64,000 nucleotides of DNA from Halomonas lysinitropha (GCF_902500215.1 NZ_CABVOU010000021.1:62001-126000); one strand, 5' to 3'. Positions 34,990 through 46,177 are shown, numbered from the stretch's first letter. Numbers and translations: made by a program. The notes: generated from the letters alone by a model not told the origin.

Positions 34990-36384
34990 TCAGGCGCCGC
35001 TGTGGTGATTCCTGGAACCGGTAAGGCGGGCCAGGGCCTGCTCGTCGAGGCGCTGCCGGTCCACCTTGAGATAGGCCACGCGCTCTTCGGGAACGACCAG
35101 CACATCCTCCACCCCGGCCACCTCGGCGAAACGCGCCATCAGGGTATCCAGCGCATCATCATGCTCGCTGTCGTCGAGCGCCACCACCTCGCTGGTCAGG
35201 TGGCGAGGGGGCGTCATGCCGGCCATCACCGCCAGCCAGGCCAGACCCACCAGGCCGCAACCGATGAAGACCGCGGAAAGCCCCCACTGCTGAACCAGGG
35301 CGCCACCCAGCACGCCACCCAGGAAGGCGCCCAGGAACTGGCTGGTGGAATAGATGCCCATGGCGGTGCCCTTGGCCCCGGCCGGGGCCAGCTTGCTGAG
35401 CATCGATGGCAGGGTGGCCTCGAGCAGATTGAAGGCGATGAAGAACAGCAGCAGCCAGCCGAACAGCGCCGAGAACCCGTCGCCCAGGCCCGCCAGCCCG
35501 AACAGACTCAGGGTGATGCCGGTAATGGCCGAAAGGCACATGGCCTTCATGCGGCGACGCTTCTCGGCGATGATCACCAGCGGCACCATGGCCACGAAGG
35601 CCAGCAGCATGATGCTCAGATAGGTGAGACCGTGGCGCTCGACAGCGATGCCCGCCTCGAGCAGCCGGAAGGGCACGGCAACGAAGATCGCCATCAGCAC
35701 CAGGTGCAGGGCAAAGATCGAGGTATCCAGGCGCCAGAGGTCGCCGCGCGTCAGGATACCGCGCAGCTGACCACGGTCGATGCCCACATCCCGGTGGCGC
35801 AAGCGACGCGGCGCCGGCGGCACCAGCTTCCACAGCACCGCCAGGCCCAGCACCGCCAGGGCCGCGGTGAACCAGAAGACGCCGGCCAGGCCGAAGCTTG
35901 CGGCGAGCCAGGGGCCGAGCACCATGGCCACGGCGAAGGCGACACCGATGGAAAGACCGATGGTGGCCATGGCGGCGGTGCGCACCTGTTCCCGGGTCTG
36001 GTCGGCGAGCAGCGCCATGATGGCGGCGGCCACGGCGCCACTACCCTGCAGGCAACGGCCCAGTATCACCCCGCCGATGGAGTCGGCGCCGGCGGCCACC
36101 ACGCTGCCCAGCAGGAACAGCAGCAGGCCCGCGGCGATCACCGGCTTGCGTCCCAGGCGATCGGAGAGCAGGCCAAAGGGGATCTGCAGCAGCGCCTGGG
36201 TGAGACCATAGATTCCCAGCGCCAGGCCGACCAGCAGCGGCGTCGACCCTCTCAGGTCATCGGCATACAGGGCCAGCACCGGCAGCACCATGAACAGGCC
36301 CAGCATGCGCGTGGCATAGAGCCCCGCCAGCCCGGTGATGGCGCGGCGCTCGGTAGCTAACAGCAGTCCTGAAACCTTTCGCAT
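34990..36384 (-). CDS. MFS exporter, YajR-like, with C-terminal YAM-type domain
   Basis: The inner-membrane transporter has 12 hydrophobic segments and a cytoplasmic C-terminal domain of about 70 residues (DALDTLMARFAEVAGVEDVL, YLKVDRQRLDE) like the ferredoxin-fold YAM domain of YajR. The motif A loop is GLLSDRLGRKPVI. The start is uncertain: ATG at 36384 (MRKVSGLLLATERRAI) is preferred because TAGAAT at about 36437 looks like a -10 that would place transcription start near a possible ATG at 36435. Substrates are unknown. The gene is divergent from uvrA. Confidence 0.88.
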   Translation of the reverse strand: MRKVSGLLLATERRAITGLAGLYATRMLGLFMVLPVLALYADDLRGSTPLLVGLALGIYGLTQALLQIPFGLLSDRLGRKPVIAAGLLLFLLGSVVAAGADSIGGVILGRCLQGSGAVAAAIMALLADQTREQVRTAAMATIGLSIGVAFAVAMVLGPWLAASFGLAGVFWFTAALAVLGLAVLWKLVPPAPRRLRHRDVGIDRGQLRGILTRGDLWRLDTSIFALHLVLMAIFVAVPFRLLEAGIAVERHGLTYLSIMLLAFVAMVPLVIIAEKRRRMKAMCLSAITGITLSLFGLAGLGDGFSALFGWLLLFFIAFNLLEATLPSMLSKLAPAGAKGTAMGIYSTSQFLGAFLGGVLGGALVQQWGLSAVFIGCGLVGLAWLAVMAGMTPPRHLTSEVVALDDSEHDDALDTLMARFAEVAGVEDVLVVPEERVAYLKVDRQRLDEQALARLTGSRNHHSGA

Positions 36385-36484
36385 GGCGGTTCGAACATCC
36401 GTGGGCGGACCGTCGGGTCCGGAGGTGGACCGCATATTCTAGCGGCTCGCCGGGGCGCAGGGAAAGTCGATGGCGGCGCGTGCT

Positions 36485-36514
36485 TTGCCGCCGATGCGGC
36501 CCGCCCCGTATAAT
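36485..36514 (+). promoter_or_regulatory. Sigma70-type promoter of uvrA
   Basis: TTGCCG (36485-36490) and a perfect TATAAT (36509-36514) are separated by 18 bases, 30 bases upstream of the uvrA start. No canonical LexA box (CTGT-N8-ACAG) overlaps it, in contrast to SOS-controlled uvrA of E. coli. Confidence 0.75.
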
Positions 36515-36544
36515 CGACCTTTTGCCGCGTCAGGCGAGGTGGGA

Positions 36545-39406
36545 ATGGACACAATTCTGGTCAGAGGTGCGCGCACCCACAACCTGAAGAACATCGACGT
36601 CGATCTGCCCCGCGACAAGCTGATCGTGGTCACCGGGCTTTCCGGCTCGGGGAAATCGTCGCTGGCCTTCGACACCCTCTACGCCGAAGGTCAGCGCCGC
36701 TACGTGGAATCCCTCTCCACCTACGCGCGCCAGTTCCTGTCGATGATGGAGAAACCCGACGTCGACCATATCGAAGGCCTCTCCCCGGCGATCTCCATCG
36801 AGCAGAAGTCGACCTCCCACAACCCGCGCTCCACCGTGGGCACCATCACCGAGATCTACGACTACCTGCGACTGCTGTTCGCCCGTGCCGGCACCCCGCG
36901 CTGCCCCGAGCATGGCGAGGACCTCGAGGCCCAGACCGTTTCGCAGATGGTCGACCAGGTACTCACCCTGCCCGAAGGCAGCAAGCTGATGCTGATGGCG
37001 CCCGTGATCAAGGGACGCAAGGGCGAACACCTGCAGCTGCTCTCCGAACTGCGCGCCCAGGGCTTTGTACGCGCCATGATCGACGGCCAGGTGCTGGAGC
37101 TCGACGATATCGCCCCGCTGGACAAGAACAAGAAACACGACATCAGCGTAGTGGTCGACCGCCTCAAGGTGCGCGAGGGGCTGCAGCAACGACTGGCGGA
37201 GTCTTTCGAGACGGCCCTCAACCTGGCCGACGGGACCGCCGTGATGCATTTCATGGACGGCGAGCACGAGGACATCCCCTTCTCGGCGCGCTTCGCCTGC
37301 CCGGTATGCGGCTACTCCATCGCCGAACTCGAACCGCGCATGTTCTCCTTCAACAACCCGGCGGGTGCCTGTCCCACCTGCGACGGCCTCGGGGTACAGC
37401 AGTTCTTCGATCCCGAGAAGCTGATCAGCCATCCCGAGCTGTCGCTGGCCGAGGGCGTGATCAAGGGCTGGGACCGGCGCAGCGTCTACTACTTCAATCA
37501 GCTTCAGGCCGTGGCCGACCACTACCGCTTCACCCTGGAGACCCCCTGGCAGGACCTGGCTCGCCATGAGCGCGAGATCGTCCTCCACGGCAGCGGCAGC
37601 GATGACATCGCCTTCAGCTACGTCAATGATCGAGGCCGCAAGGTCACCCGTGAGCACCCCTTCGAGGGCGTGCTACCCAACATGCAGCGCCGCTATCGCG
37701 AGACGGAATCGAGCATGGTCAGGGAGGACCTGGCACGACACATCGCCGTCCAGCCCTGCCCCACCTGCCATGGCTCGCGGTTGCGTCGCGAGTCGCGCCA
37801 CGTCTATATCGACGATCGCACCCTGCCACAGCTGGTCCGCCTGCCCATCGGCGAGGCCCTTAGCTACTTCGGTGCCCTAAGCCTGCCCGGGCGCAAGGGC
37901 GAGATCGCCGTCAAGATCGTCAATGAGATCCACGCCCGCCTGGAATTTCTGGTCAACGTCGGGCTCGACTACCTGAACCTGGAACGCAGTGCCGAGACTC
38001 TCTCCGGCGGCGAAGCCCAGCGCATTCGCCTGGCCAGCCAGATCGGCGCCGGCCTGGTGGGCGTGATGTATATCCTCGACGAGCCCTCCATCGGCCTGCA
38101 CCAGCGTGATAACAACCGCCTGCTGCAGACGCTCGAACGCCTGCGCGACCTGGGCAACACCGTAATCGTGGTCGAGCACGACGAGGAGGCCATCCGCGCC
38201 GCCGACCACGTGCTCGATATCGGCCCCGGTGCCGGCGTCCATGGGGGGCACATTGTCGCCCAGGGGACGCCGCAGGAGATCATCGCCACGCCGGCGTCGC
38301 TCACCGGGCAATACCTCGCCGGCTCACGGCGCATCGAGATCCCGCCCTGGCGCATCCCCGGCAACCCGGAGAAGGTGGTGCGCCTGACCGGCGCCCGGGG
38401 CAACAACCTGCAGGACGTCACTCTCGAGCTGCCGTTGGGTCTGTTCGTATGCATCACCGGCGTCTCGGGTTCCGGCAAGTCGACGCTGATCAATGCCACC
38501 CTGATGCCCATCGCTGCCCGCGAACTCAACCGCGCCACCAGCCTGACGCCGGAGGTCCATGAGCGTATCGAGGGCCTCGATCACCTCGACAAGGTGATCG
38601 ACATCGACCAGAGCCCCATCGGCCGAACGCCGCGCTCCAACCCGGCGACCTACACCGGCATCTTCACGCCCATCCGCGAACTGTTCGCCGGCACCCAGGA
38701 GGCGCGCTCACGTGGCTACAAGCCGGGCCGCTTCTCCTTCAACGTCAAGGGCGGTCGCTGCGAGGCGTGCCAGGGCGAGGGCATGATCAAGGTGGAGATG
38801 CACTTCCTGCCGGACATCTATGTGCCCTGTGACGTCTGCAAGGGCAAGCGATACAACCGCGAGACACTGGAGATCGCCTACAAGGGCAAGAACATCCACG
38901 AGGTCCTCGAGATGACCGTGGAGGAGGCACTGGCCTTCTTCTCGCCGGTACCGGCCATCGCCCGGCGCCTGCAGACCCTGCTCGACGTAGGGCTCTCCTA
39001 TATCCGCCTGGGCCAGAGCGCCACCACCCTCTCCGGCGGCGAGGCACAGCGGATCAAGCTGGCCAGGGAACTGGCCAAGCGCGACACCGGCAAGACCCTC
39101 TACATCCTCGACGAGCCGACCACCGGCCTGCACTTCGAGGACATCCGCCAGCTGCTCACCGTGCTTCACCGCCTGCGCGACCATGGCAACACCATCGTGG
39201 TGATCGAGCACAATCTGGACGTGATCAAGACTGCCGACTGGTTGATCGACCTGGGCCCCGAGGGCGGCTCCGGCGGTGGACGCATCATCGCCGAGGGCAC
39301 CCCCGAGCAGGTGGCACGTATCGAGGCGTCGCACACTGGGCGCTTCCTCAAGCCGCTGCTGGAGCGCACCAAGGCCAGCAAGGCGGAGCCGGAGACCACC
39401 GCATAA
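36545..39406 (+). CDS. uvrA: Excinuclease ABC subunit A
   Basis: UvrA is the damage-recognition ATPase of nucleotide excision repair. The start at 36545 ([20 protein letters not shown]) has GAGGTGG upstream and gives 953 residues. Two ABC modules are visible: Walker [10 protein letters not shown] at about 31-39 and GVSGSGKST near 639, each with a matching LSGGEAQRI signature. The zinc modules are CPVCG...CPTC near 251-280 and CEAC...CDVC near 739-765. The gene stands alone, divergent from the MFS exporter. Confidence 0.97.
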   Translation: MDTILVRGARTHNLKNIDVDLPRDKLIVVTGLSGSGKSSLAFDTLYAEGQRRYVESLSTYARQFLSMMEKPDVDHIEGLSPAISIEQKSTSHNPRSTVGTITEIYDYLRLLFARAGTPRCPEHGEDLEAQTVSQMVDQVLTLPEGSKLMLMAPVIKGRKGEHLQLLSELRAQGFVRAMIDGQVLELDDIAPLDKNKKHDISVVVDRLKVREGLQQRLAESFETALNLADGTAVMHFMDGEHEDIPFSARFACPVCGYSIAELEPRMFSFNNPAGACPTCDGLGVQQFFDPEKLISHPELSLAEGVIKGWDRRSVYYFNQLQAVADHYRFTLETPWQDLARHEREIVLHGSGSDDIAFSYVNDRGRKVTREHPFEGVLPNMQRRYRETESSMVREDLARHIAVQPCPTCHGSRLRRESRHVYIDDRTLPQLVRLPIGEALSYFGALSLPGRKGEIAVKIVNEIHARLEFLVNVGLDYLNLERSAETLSGGEAQRIRLASQIGAGLVGVMYILDEPSIGLHQRDNNRLLQTLERLRDLGNTVIVVEHDEEAIRAADHVLDIGPGAGVHGGHIVAQGTPQEIIATPASLTGQYLAGSRRIEIPPWRIPGNPEKVVRLTGARGNNLQDVTLELPLGLFVCITGVSGSGKSTLINATLMPIAARELNRATSLTPEVHERIEGLDHLDKVIDIDQSPIGRTPRSNPATYTGIFTPIRELFAGTQEARSRGYKPGRFSFNVKGGRCEACQGEGMIKVEMHFLPDIYVPCDVCKGKRYNRETLEIAYKGKNIHEVLEMTVEEALAFFSPVPAIARRLQTLLDVGLSYIRLGQSATTLSGGEAQRIKLARELAKRDTGKTLYILDEPTTGLHFEDIRQLLTVLHRLRDHGNTIVVIEHNLDVIKTADWLIDLGPEGGSGGGRIIAEGTPEQVARIEASHTGRFLKPLLERTKASKAEPETTA

Positions 39407-39510
39407 CGGCAAGGAGCAAGGCAGTATGCTCCCTCCATTCAGACTCGCCAGGGATTCCTTGCCACTTGCTCTGGCCGAAGGCCAGCCTTGCCACTTGCCA
39501 CTCAAAGAAA

Positions 39511-39538
39511 AAACCGGCTCCTGTAAAGGAGCCGGTTT
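39511..39538 (-). terminator. Intrinsic terminator of the alpha operon
   Basis: AAACCGGCTCC (39511-39521) and GGAGCCGGTTT (39528-39538) form an 11-bp stem with a 6-base loop. Read leftward it ends in TTTTTTC, placed 31 bases after the rplQ stop. The + strand side lacks a good T-run, although it may also slow transcripts from uvrA. Confidence 0.9.
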
Positions 39539-39569
39539 GGCGTGCCACTGACGGAAGGCCGGTCGAGGA

Positions 39570-39956
39570 TCACTCCTCGGCGACGGCTTCCTCGACGACC
39601 GGACGGTCGACTAGTTCGACGAAGGCCATGGGGGCGTTGTCGCCGGTGCGGAAGCCGCACTTGAGGATACGGACGTAACCGCCCGGACGCTCGGCGTAAC
39701 GCGGACCCAGCTCATTGAAGAGCTTGCCGACCGCTTCCTTCGAGCGGGTACGGCTGAAGGCCAGACGACGATTGGCGACGCTGTCCTGCTTGGCCAGGGT
39801 GATCAGCGGCTCGATGACGCGACGCAGTTCCTTGGCCTTGGGCAGGGTTGTCTTGATCATTTCGTGCTCGACCAGCGAGACGGACATGTTCTTGAACATG
39901 GCCTGCCGATGCGAGCTGGTGCGATTCAGGTGACGACCACTCTTACGATGACGCAT
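39570..39956 (-). CDS. rplQ: 50S ribosomal protein L17
   Basis: L17 is a large-subunit protein near the peptide exit tunnel. The 128 residues begin [20 protein letters not shown] and include the conserved [20 protein letters not shown] and [20 protein letters not shown]. The acidic tail (VVEEAVAEE) replaces the shorter E. coli end. It is the last gene of the alpha operon, followed by the terminator at 39511. Confidence 0.97.
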   Translation of the reverse strand: MRHRKSGRHLNRTSSHRQAMFKNMSVSLVEHEMIKTTLPKAKELRRVIEPLITLAKQDSVANRRLAFSRTRSKEAVGKLFNELGPRYAERPGGYVRILKCGFRTGDNAPMAFVELVDRPVVEEAVAEE

Positions 39957-39995
39957 GGTTGTGATTCCTTACCAAACTGGGACTCGAGTCGAGGC

Positions 39996-40994
39996 TCACG
40001 CGGAGGCCTTGTCGTCCTTCAGGCTTGCCGGCGGCCAGTTTTCCAGCCGCATGCCCAGAGAAAGCCCGCGGGCGGCCAACACGTCCTTGATCTCATTCAG
40101 GGACTTCTTGCCGAGATTCGGGGTCTTCAGCAGCTCGACCTCGGTGCGCTGGATCAGATCCCCGATGTAGTAGATGTTCTCGGCCTTGAGGCAGTTGGCG
40201 CTGCGAACGGTCAACTCGAGATCGTCTACGGGGCGCAGCAGGATCGGATCGATATGATCCTCTTCCTCCACCACTTCCTGTTCCTTGTCGGCTTCCAGGT
40301 CAACGAACGCGGCCAGCTGCTCCTGCAGGATGGTCGCGCTGCGACGAATCGCCTCTTCCGGATCCAGGGTACCGTCGGTTTCCAGGTCGATGATCAGCTT
40401 GTCGAGGTCGGTACGCTGTTCAACACGCGCGGCCTCCACGCTGTAGGAAACCCGACGCACGGGGCTGAAGGTAGCATCCAGCTGCAGGCGACCGATGGCA
40501 CGTGATTCGTCGTCGGCATCGCCACGCACGTCCGCCGGCTCGTAGCCGCGACCACGAGCAATCTTGAGCTGCATCTTCAGCTCGGAACCCTCATTGACGT
40601 GGGCGATGACATGCTCGGGGTTGACGATCTCGACATCATGGTCGAGGGCGATATCCCCGGCAGTCACGACGGCAGGGCCCTGCTTGTTCAGCGAGAGCAC
40701 TGCCTCATCGCGGCTGTGCATCCGGAGCGCCACGTCCTTGAGGTTCAGGAGGATTTCGATGACATCTTCCTGGACGCCTTCGATCGCACTGTACTCATGC
40801 TCGACACCGGCGATCTCGACCTCTACCACGGCACAGCCGGGCATGGACGAGAGCAGGATACGACGCAGGGCATTCCCCAGCGTGTGGCCGAAGCCACGCT
40901 CGAAGGGTTCGAGCACGATCTTCGCGTGATGTGCACTGATCTCTTCGACCTTGATGTCGCGAGGACGGAGAAACTCTGTCACTGAACGCTGCAT
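39996..40994 (-). CDS. rpoA: RNA polymerase alpha subunit
   Basis: Alpha scaffolds RNA polymerase assembly and contacts activators and UP elements. The start at 40994 ([20 protein letters not shown]) gives 332 residues. The dimerising N-terminal domain includes [20 protein letters not shown], and the C-terminal domain has [20 protein letters not shown] and [20 protein letters not shown]. An upstream in-frame extension to 41042 is unlikely because alpha proteins start at MQ or near it. It lies between rpsD and rplQ, as in other gammaproteobacteria. Confidence 0.98.
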   Translation of the reverse strand: MQRSVTEFLRPRDIKVEEISAHHAKIVLEPFERGFGHTLGNALRRILLSSMPGCAVVEVEIAGVEHEYSAIEGVQEDVIEILLNLKDVALRMHSRDEAVLSLNKQGPAVVTAGDIALDHDVEIVNPEHVIAHVNEGSELKMQLKIARGRGYEPADVRGDADDESRAIGRLQLDATFSPVRRVSYSVEAARVEQRTDLDKLIIDLETDGTLDPEEAIRRSATILQEQLAAFVDLEADKEQEVVEEEDHIDPILLRPVDDLELTVRSANCLKAENIYYIGDLIQRTEVELLKTPNLGKKSLNEIKDVLAARGLSLGMRLENWPPASLKDDKASA

Positions 40995-41080
40995 ATGAAC
41001 ACCTTTCAGGCTGCCAAACGGATTGTCGGTACTCTCGGCCACTCCCCGCGAGCGGAGAGTGGCGTGGCGGCAGGCGCCGC

Positions 41081-41701
41081 TTACTTCGAGTACAGCTCGA
41101 CGATCAGGTTTTCGTTGATGTCGGCAGACAGGTCACCGCGTTCGGGCAGGGCCTTGAAAGTGCCTTCCATCTTCTTGGCATCGGTCTCGACCCAGACCAC
41201 GTCACCGCGGTTGGCGGCGATGGCCAGGGAAGTCTGGATGCGCGCCTGGTTCTTCGCCTTCTCGCGCACGGAGACCACGTCGCCAGGCTTGACCTGGTAG
41301 GACGCCACGTTGACGGTCTTGCCATTGACAGAGATCGCCTTGTGACTGACCAGCTGACGTGCCTCGGAACGCGTGGAGCCGAAGCCCATGCGGTAGACGA
41401 CGTTATCCAGTCGGGATTCGAGAAGCTGCAGCAACAACTCGCCGGTCGCACCCTTCAGGCGGGCCGCTTCCTTGTAGTAGTTGCGGAACTGCTTCTCGAG
41501 TACGCCGTACATGCGACGTACTTTCTGCTTCTCGCGAAGCTGCAAGCCGTAGTCGGAAAGACGCTGACGGCGCTGGCCGTGCACACCCGGAATCTGTTCG
41601 GATTTGCACTTCTTCTCGAAGGGAGTGATACCGCTCTTGAGGAAGAGGTCGGTCCCCTCACGACGAGACAGTTTGCACTTCGGTCCAATGTAACGAGCCA
41701 T
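41081..41701 (-). CDS. rpsD: 30S ribosomal protein S4
   Basis: S4 is a primary 16S rRNA binder that starts small-subunit assembly. In E. coli it also represses the alpha operon. The 206 residues begin [20 protein letters not shown], and the S4 RNA-binding fold is seen in [20 protein letters not shown] and [18 protein letters not shown]. It follows rpsK by 12 bases. The likely regulatory target is the alpha mRNA before rpsM. Confidence 0.98.
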   Translation of the reverse strand: MARYIGPKCKLSRREGTDLFLKSGITPFEKKCKSEQIPGVHGQRRQRLSDYGLQLREKQKVRRMYGVLEKQFRNYYKEAARLKGATGELLLQLLESRLDNVVYRMGFGSTRSEARQLVSHKAISVNGKTVNVASYQVKPGDVVSVREKAKNQARIQTSLAIAANRGDVVWVETDAKKMEGTFKALPERGDLSADINENLIVELYSK

Positions 41702-41713
41702 GAATCTGTCTCC

Positions 41714-42100
41714 TTAAACGCGGCGTTTCTTCGGCGGACGGCAGCCATTATGGGGAATGGGCGTCGCGTCGGTGATGCTTTGCACGCGGAAGCCGGCGGC
41801 ATTGAGAGCGCGCACGGCGGATTCACGGCCAGGACCGGGGCCCTTGACCAGCACGTCGACGTTTTTCACACCATACTCGGCTGCAGCGGTCGCTGCACGT
41901 TCGCTTGCCACTTGAGCAGCGAACGGGGTGCTCTTGCGAGAACCACGAAAACCCGAACCACCGGCAGTCGCCCAGGAAAGGGCGTTGCCCTGGCGGTCTG
42001 TGATCGTAATGATCGTGTTGTTAAAAGAGGCGTGGATATGCGCGATGGCATCCACTACCTGCTTTTTAACCTTCTTACGGTTGCTACGCGGGTTAGCCAT
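41714..42100 (-). CDS. rpsK: 30S ribosomal protein S11
   Basis: S11 lies on the platform of the small subunit and contacts the mRNA exit site. The 128 residues include [40 protein letters not shown] and the C-terminal [18 protein letters not shown], which is nearly invariant. It is the second gene of the alpha operon. Confidence 0.98.
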   Translation of the reverse strand: MANPRSNRKKVKKQVVDAIAHIHASFNNTIITITDRQGNALSWATAGGSGFRGSRKSTPFAAQVASERAATAAAEYGVKNVDVLVKGPGPGRESAVRALNAAGFRVQSITDATPIPHNGCRPPKKRRV

Positions 42101-42139
42101 GTTGATGTCGTTTCCTGTCTTTACGCCAGAACGTGCGTG

Positions 42140-42496
42140 TTATTTGCGAATCGGCTTGCGCGGGCCCTTGCGGGTACGCGCATTGGTCTTGGTACGCTGA
42201 CCACGCAGCGGAAGACCACGACGATGACGCAGACCACGATAGCAACCCAGGTCCATGAGACGCTTGATATTAAGCGTGACATCACGGCGCAGGTCACCTT
42301 CCACGGTGTACTTGCCGACTTCAGACCGCAGGGAGTCCAGATCTTCACTGGACAGTTCCTGGACCTTGATGGTCGGCGCGATGCCGGTAGCAGCGCAGAT
42401 TTCCTGCGCACGCGTACGGCCAATCCCGAAGATATAGGTCAGCGAGATCGCCGCATGCTTGTTGTCCGGGATATTGACGCCTGCAATACGGGCCAT
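42140..42496 (-). CDS. rpsM: 30S ribosomal protein S13
   Basis: S13 sits in the 30S head and touches the P-site tRNA through its basic tail. The 118 residues start [20 protein letters not shown], contain the helix-two-turn-helix ([16 protein letters not shown]) and end [16 protein letters not shown]. It is the first alpha-operon gene and is preceded by the hairpin at 42555-42591. Confidence 0.98.
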   Translation of the reverse strand: MARIAGVNIPDNKHAAISLTYIFGIGRTRAQEICAATGIAPTIKVQELSSEDLDSLRSEVGKYTVEGDLRRDVTLNIKRLMDLGCYRGLRHRRGLPLRGQRTKTNARTRKGPRKPIRK

Positions 42497-42554
42497 CAGC
42501 TTACTCCGAAATTTGAGCGGCTTGCTCGATTAATCATCTACAAAAGGCGCAACA

Positions 42555-42591
42555 GCATACCTCTTCCCTCGCTCGAGGACAAGAGGCATGC
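42555..42591 (-). promoter_or_regulatory. Long hairpin between rpmJ and rpsM
   Basis: GCATACCTCTT (42555-42565) pairs with AAGAGGCATGC (42581-42591) with one G-T pair, and CCTCG/CGAGG inside extends it. In the leftward transcript it lies 59 bases before rpsM and is followed by a weak T-run (CCTTTTGTAG). It may be an attenuator, or part of an S4-responsive leader like that of the E. coli alpha operon. The pseudoknot of E. coli is not evident by eye. Confidence 0.55.
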
Positions 42592-42619
42592 CGACACCCG
42601 GTTCATTGCAGCGCTGGAA

Positions 42620-42733
42620 TCAACCCTGGCGCTGCTTGTGCCGCGGCTCGATGCAGATGACGCGCACAGCGCCATTGCGTCGAATGATCTTGCAGTTGCG
42701 GCACATTTTCTTCACGGAAGCTCGAACTTTCAT
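42620..42733 (-). CDS. rpmJ: 50S ribosomal protein L36
   Basis: The 37-residue protein reads [20 protein letters not shown] then [17 protein letters not shown]. Zinc ligands Cys11, Cys14, Cys27 and His32 are intact, so this is the zinc-binding form. It lies between secY and rpsM, the usual end of the spc operon. It is short but its identity is unambiguous. Confidence 0.97.
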   Translation of the reverse strand: MKVRASVKKMCRNCKIIRRNGAVRVICIEPRHKQRQG

Positions 42734-42807
42734 GTTCCATCTCCATAGTTGGCTCGCGCCACGAGCCGATGAATCCGCTCATGGCGCACCAATTCGTCAG
42801 CGGTGTC

Positions 42808-44139
42808 TCAGCGCATGATGCCGCCGCTACCATAGCCTTTCAGGTTGGACTTCTTCATCACCGACTCGTACTGGTTCGACATGAGGTGCGACTGCACCTG
42901 GGCCATGAAATCCATGGTCACCACCACCACGATCAGCAAGGAGGTACCGCCGAAGAAGAACGGCACATTCCACGCCACAATCAGGAACTGGGGCATCAAG
43001 GATACCCCGGTGATGTAGAGGGCACCGAACAGGGTCAGACGCGTCATGACCTTGTCGATATAGCGAGCCGTCTGTTCGCCGGGACGGATACCCGGCAGGA
43101 AGGCCCCCGACTTCTTGAGGTTGTCGGCGACATCCTTGGGGTTGAAGACCAGCGCTGTGTAAAAGAAGCAGAAGAATATCACCGCCGCGCCGAAAAGCAA
43201 GATGTACAGCGGCTGACCCGGGCCCAGGGCCTGGGAGGCACGCTGTAGCCACTCCATGCCATCGCCGGCTCCGACCCACTGTCCCAGCGAAGCGGGAAAC
43301 AGCAGGATGCTGGAGGCGAAGATCGCCGGAATCACACCCGCCATGTTCACCTTGAGCGGCAGGTAGCTGCTCTGACCGGCATACATCTTATTGCCGACCT
43401 GTCGACGCGGATAGTTCACGGTGATGCGACGCTGACCGCGCTCGATGAACACCACGAAAGCCACGGTGGCAACGCCCAGCACGGTGAGGGCCAACAGCGG
43501 AAGGACGTTCCACGCTCCCTCGTTGCGGGCCAGCTCGAAGGCTTGCCCCACGGCACCCGGCAGGCCGGCGACGATACCCGCGAAAATCAGCAGCGAGATG
43601 CCGTTGCCGATGCCCTTCTCGGTAATCTGCTCGCCCAGCCACATCAGGAACACCGCACCGGTCACGAAGCTGACGATGGCAGTGAAGTAGAAGCTGAAGT
43701 CAGCCGTGTAGGCGATCCCCTGACTGGCCAGGCCCACCGACATGCCGGTGGCCTGCACCAGGGCCAGCAGTACGGTGCCATAGCGCGTGTACTGGCTAAT
43801 CTTGCGTCGGCCAGCCTCACCTTCCTTCTTGAGCTGCTCGAGATGCGGTGACACCGCCGTCATCAGCTGCATGATGATCGATGCCGAGATGTAGGGCATG
43901 ATGCCCAGCGCCATGATACTCATGCGCTCCAGGGCGCCACCCGAGAACATGTTGAACATGCCCAGGATGGTGCCCTGCTGCTCCCTGAACAAGGCAGCAA
44001 GCTGGTCAGGATTGATACCGGGAACGGGGATGTGGGCACCGATACGGTAGACCACGATGGCGAGGAGCACGAAGCGCAGGCGCGCCCAGAGTTCACTCAG
44101 ACCGCTGCCCATCGCCGGCATGTTTCCTGACTTGGCCAT
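42808..44139 (-). CDS. secY: Preprotein translocase subunit SecY
   Basis: SecY forms the protein-conducting channel of the inner membrane with SecE and SecG. The 443 residues contain ten hydrophobic segments. Conserved stretches include [18 protein letters not shown], the plug region near [20 protein letters not shown], and the cytoplasmic loop around [20 protein letters not shown]. It starts directly after the rplO stop (TAA then ATG), so it is translationally coupled within the spc operon. Confidence 0.98.
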   Translation of the reverse strand: MAKSGNMPAMGSGLSELWARLRFVLLAIVVYRIGAHIPVPGINPDQLAALFREQQGTILGMFNMFSGGALERMSIMALGIMPYISASIIMQLMTAVSPHLEQLKKEGEAGRRKISQYTRYGTVLLALVQATGMSVGLASQGIAYTADFSFYFTAIVSFVTGAVFLMWLGEQITEKGIGNGISLLIFAGIVAGLPGAVGQAFELARNEGAWNVLPLLALTVLGVATVAFVVFIERGQRRITVNYPRRQVGNKMYAGQSSYLPLKVNMAGVIPAIFASSILLFPASLGQWVGAGDGMEWLQRASQALGPGQPLYILLFGAAVIFFCFFYTALVFNPKDVADNLKKSGAFLPGIRPGEQTARYIDKVMTRLTLFGALYITGVSLMPQFLIVAWNVPFFFGGTSLLIVVVVTMDFMAQVQSHLMSNQYESVMKKSNLKGYGSGGIMR

Positions 44140-44574
44140 TTAGTCCTCTACCTTGCCGCCGGCGGCTTCGATTGCGGCACGGGCACCCTTGGTGACCTTG
44201 ATACCGCGGACCGTGACCGCCTTGTTCAGTTCGCCGGACAGGATCACCTTGGCATGCTTGGTGGCATCCTTCAGCACGTTGGCATCCTTGAGGGTGTCCA
44301 GGGTGACTTCGTCACCCGCGACCCGTGCCAGTTCGGCCAGGCGGACTTCCTCGGAAACCAGAGACTTCGCGGAAGTGAAGCCGAACTTGGGCAGGCGCCG
44401 CTGCAACGGCATCTGACCGCCCTCGAAACCGGGCTTCACGCTACCGCCGCTGCGCGACTTCAGACCCTTGTGGCCACGGCCACCGGTCTTGCCCAGACCG
44501 GAGCCGATGCCACGGCCGACGCGCTTCTCGGCGTGCTTGGAACCCGGTGCCGGGCTCAGGCTATTGAGTTTCAT
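44140..44574 (-). CDS. rplO: 50S ribosomal protein L15
   Basis: L15 is a late-assembling large-subunit protein. The 144 residues begin [20 protein letters not shown] with the Gly-rich extension ([20 protein letters not shown]), and the globular domain is typical. It lies 3 bases after rpmD and directly abuts secY. Confidence 0.98.
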   Translation of the reverse strand: MKLNSLSPAPGSKHAEKRVGRGIGSGLGKTGGRGHKGLKSRSGGSVKPGFEGGQMPLQRRLPKFGFTSAKSLVSEEVRLAELARVAGDEVTLDTLKDANVLKDATKHAKVILSGELNKAVTVRGIKVTKGARAAIEAAGGKVED

Positions 44575-44577
44575 GGA

Positions 44578-44760
44578 TTACTCTCCCTCAACACGCACAA
44601 GGTAGTTGACCTTGTGGATCATGCCGCGGACGGCAGGGGTGTCTTCCAGTTCAACCGTGTGACCGATGCGACGCAGGCCGAGGCCCTTCATGTTGGCCTT
44701 GTGCTTGGCCAGTACGCCGATGGTACTGCGGGTCTGGGTAACCTTGATCGTTGCTGACAT
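44578..44760 (-). CDS. rpmD: 50S ribosomal protein L30
   Basis: The 60-residue protein starts at 44760 ([20 protein letters not shown]) and has the L30 signature [21 protein letters not shown] longer upstream frame overlaps rpsE and is not used. It lies between rpsE and rplO in the spc operon. Confidence 0.97.
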   Translation of the reverse strand: MSATIKVTQTRSTIGVLAKHKANMKGLGLRRIGHTVELEDTPAVRGMIHKVNYLVRVEGE

Positions 44761-44765
44761 GGCAT

Positions 44766-45266
44766 TTACCCCGTGATCGCTTCGACAGGCAGACCGCGCT
44801 TGGCGGCCACGTCTTCCGGCGACTGCAGGGCGGCCAGACCATTGACGGTCGCCCGCACTACGTTCACCGGGTTGGTGGAGCCGTAGCACTTGGCCAGGAC
44901 GTTATGCACGCCGGCCAGTTCAAGCACGGAGCGCATGGCACCGCCGGCGATGATCCCGGTACCCTCGGAAGCGGGCTGCATGTACACCTTGGAGGCGCCG
45001 TGACGGGCCTTGACCGGGTACTGCAGAGTGCCGCCGGTGAGGTTCACCTTGACCATGTTGCGACGTGCCTGATCCATGGCCTTCTGGATCGCCACCGGCA
45101 CTTCACGTGCCTTGCCGCGACCGAAACCCACACGACCGTTACCGTCACCCACGACGGTCAGGGCGGTGAAACCGAAGATTCGGCCACCCTTGACCACCTT
45201 GGCGACACGGTTGATCTGCACGAGCTTTTCCTGCAGATCGCCGTTTTGCTGTTCGTTCTTCGCCAT
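44766..45266 (-). CDS. rpsE: 30S ribosomal protein S5
   Basis: S5 lies at the mRNA entry channel and affects decoding accuracy. The 166 residues include [40 protein letters not shown] (the double-stranded-RNA-binding-like domain) and the conserved [20 protein letters not shown]. The loop that mutates in spectinomycin resistance (VKGGRIF) has the normal sequence. Confidence 0.98.
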   Translation of the reverse strand: MAKNEQQNGDLQEKLVQINRVAKVVKGGRIFGFTALTVVGDGNGRVGFGRGKAREVPVAIQKAMDQARRNMVKVNLTGGTLQYPVKARHGASKVYMQPASEGTGIIAGGAMRSVLELAGVHNVLAKCYGSTNPVNVVRATVNGLAALQSPEDVAAKRGLPVEAITG

Positions 45267-45277
45267 CGTAAAACCCT

Positions 45278-45628
45278 TTAGAATTCCAGGCCGCCTTCAC
45301 GAGCGGCGTCGGCCAAGGCCTTCACACGACCGTGGTACTTGAAGCCGGCACGATCGAAGGCCACCTGGGTGATGCCAGCCTGCTTGGCGCGTTCGGCGAT
45401 CAGTTCGCCCACCTTGGTAGCGGCGTCGGCATTGCCGGTCGCACCCTCGCGCAGGGCCTTGTCCAGCGTCGAAGCGCTGGCGAGGACCTTGCCACCATCC
45501 GGCGAGATAATCTGCGCATAGATGTGGCGGGGGGTACGGTTGACGCACAGGCGATACACGCCCAGCTCGCGGATCTTGCCGCGAGCACGGCGGGCACGAC
45601 GGAGACGAGATTCTTTCTTCGCGTTCAT
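45278..45628 (-). CDS. rplR: 50S ribosomal protein L18
   Basis: L18 binds 5S rRNA in the central protuberance. The 116 residues start [20 protein letters not shown] and contain [20 protein letters not shown] and the C-terminal [20 protein letters not shown]. Length and sequence are standard. Confidence 0.98.
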   Translation of the reverse strand: MNAKKESRLRRARRARGKIRELGVYRLCVNRTPRHIYAQIISPDGGKVLASASTLDKALREGATGNADAATKVGELIAERAKQAGITQVAFDRAGFKYHGRVKALADAAREGGLEF

Positions 45629-45637
45629 AACCCTGCC

Positions 45638-46168
45638 TTACTTCTTCTTGGCTTCTTTGCGACGCACCTGCTCGTCGGCGTACCGGACACCCTTGCCCTT
45701 GTAGGGCTCAGGCGGGCGGAAGGCGCGGATTTCCGCAGCACACTGGCCGAGCTGCTGCTTGTCCGCGCTTTTCAGCACGATGACGGTGTTCTTGGGCGTT
45801 TCCGCCGTGACACCTTCAGGCAGCGTGTAGTCGACCGGGTGCGAGAAGCCCAGTGTAAGATTAAGCGTCTGGCCCTTGGCCTGGGCACGGTAACCGACGC
45901 CGATGATTTCGAGGCTCTTGGTAAAGCCCTCGCTGACACCGGTGACCAGGTTCTGGACCAGGGCACGGGTGGTACCGACCATTGCCCAGCTCTTCGCGGA
46001 CTCGCTCGGCTGGAAGGTCAACTGCCCCTCTTCCTGGCCGATCACCACGTCGGGGTGAACGGTCTGGGTCAGGGTTCCCTGGCTGCCCTTGACGGACAGC
46101 TGGTCACCGTCGAGCTTGACCTCGACGCCTGCGGGCAGTTTGACCGGATATTTGGCTACGCGGGACAT
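45638..46168 (-). CDS. rplF: 50S ribosomal protein L6
   Basis: L6 lies near the factor-binding centre of the large subunit. The 176 residues begin [20 protein letters not shown] and end in the conserved [20 protein letters not shown] followed by a basic tail. Both duplicated halves of the L6 fold are present. Confidence 0.98.
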   Translation of the reverse strand: MSRVAKYPVKLPAGVEVKLDGDQLSVKGSQGTLTQTVHPDVVIGQEEGQLTFQPSESAKSWAMVGTTRALVQNLVTGVSEGFTKSLEIIGVGYRAQAKGQTLNLTLGFSHPVDYTLPEGVTAETPKNTVIVLKSADKQQLGQCAAEIRAFRPPEPYKGKGVRYADEQVRRKEAKKK

Positions 46169-46177
46169 TCCAAACTC

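Noticed and set aside
34480..36360. A 626-codon open frame on the + strand opposite ssb and the MFS gene
   Set aside because: It is a shadow of two well-supported genes. Its translation is low-complexity Gln/His/Gly.
40995..41042. N-terminal extension of rpoA from an upstream ATG
   Set aside because: The alpha subunit starts at [12 protein letters not shown] in relatives, and the ATG at 40994 has an AAAGGTG sequence upstream.
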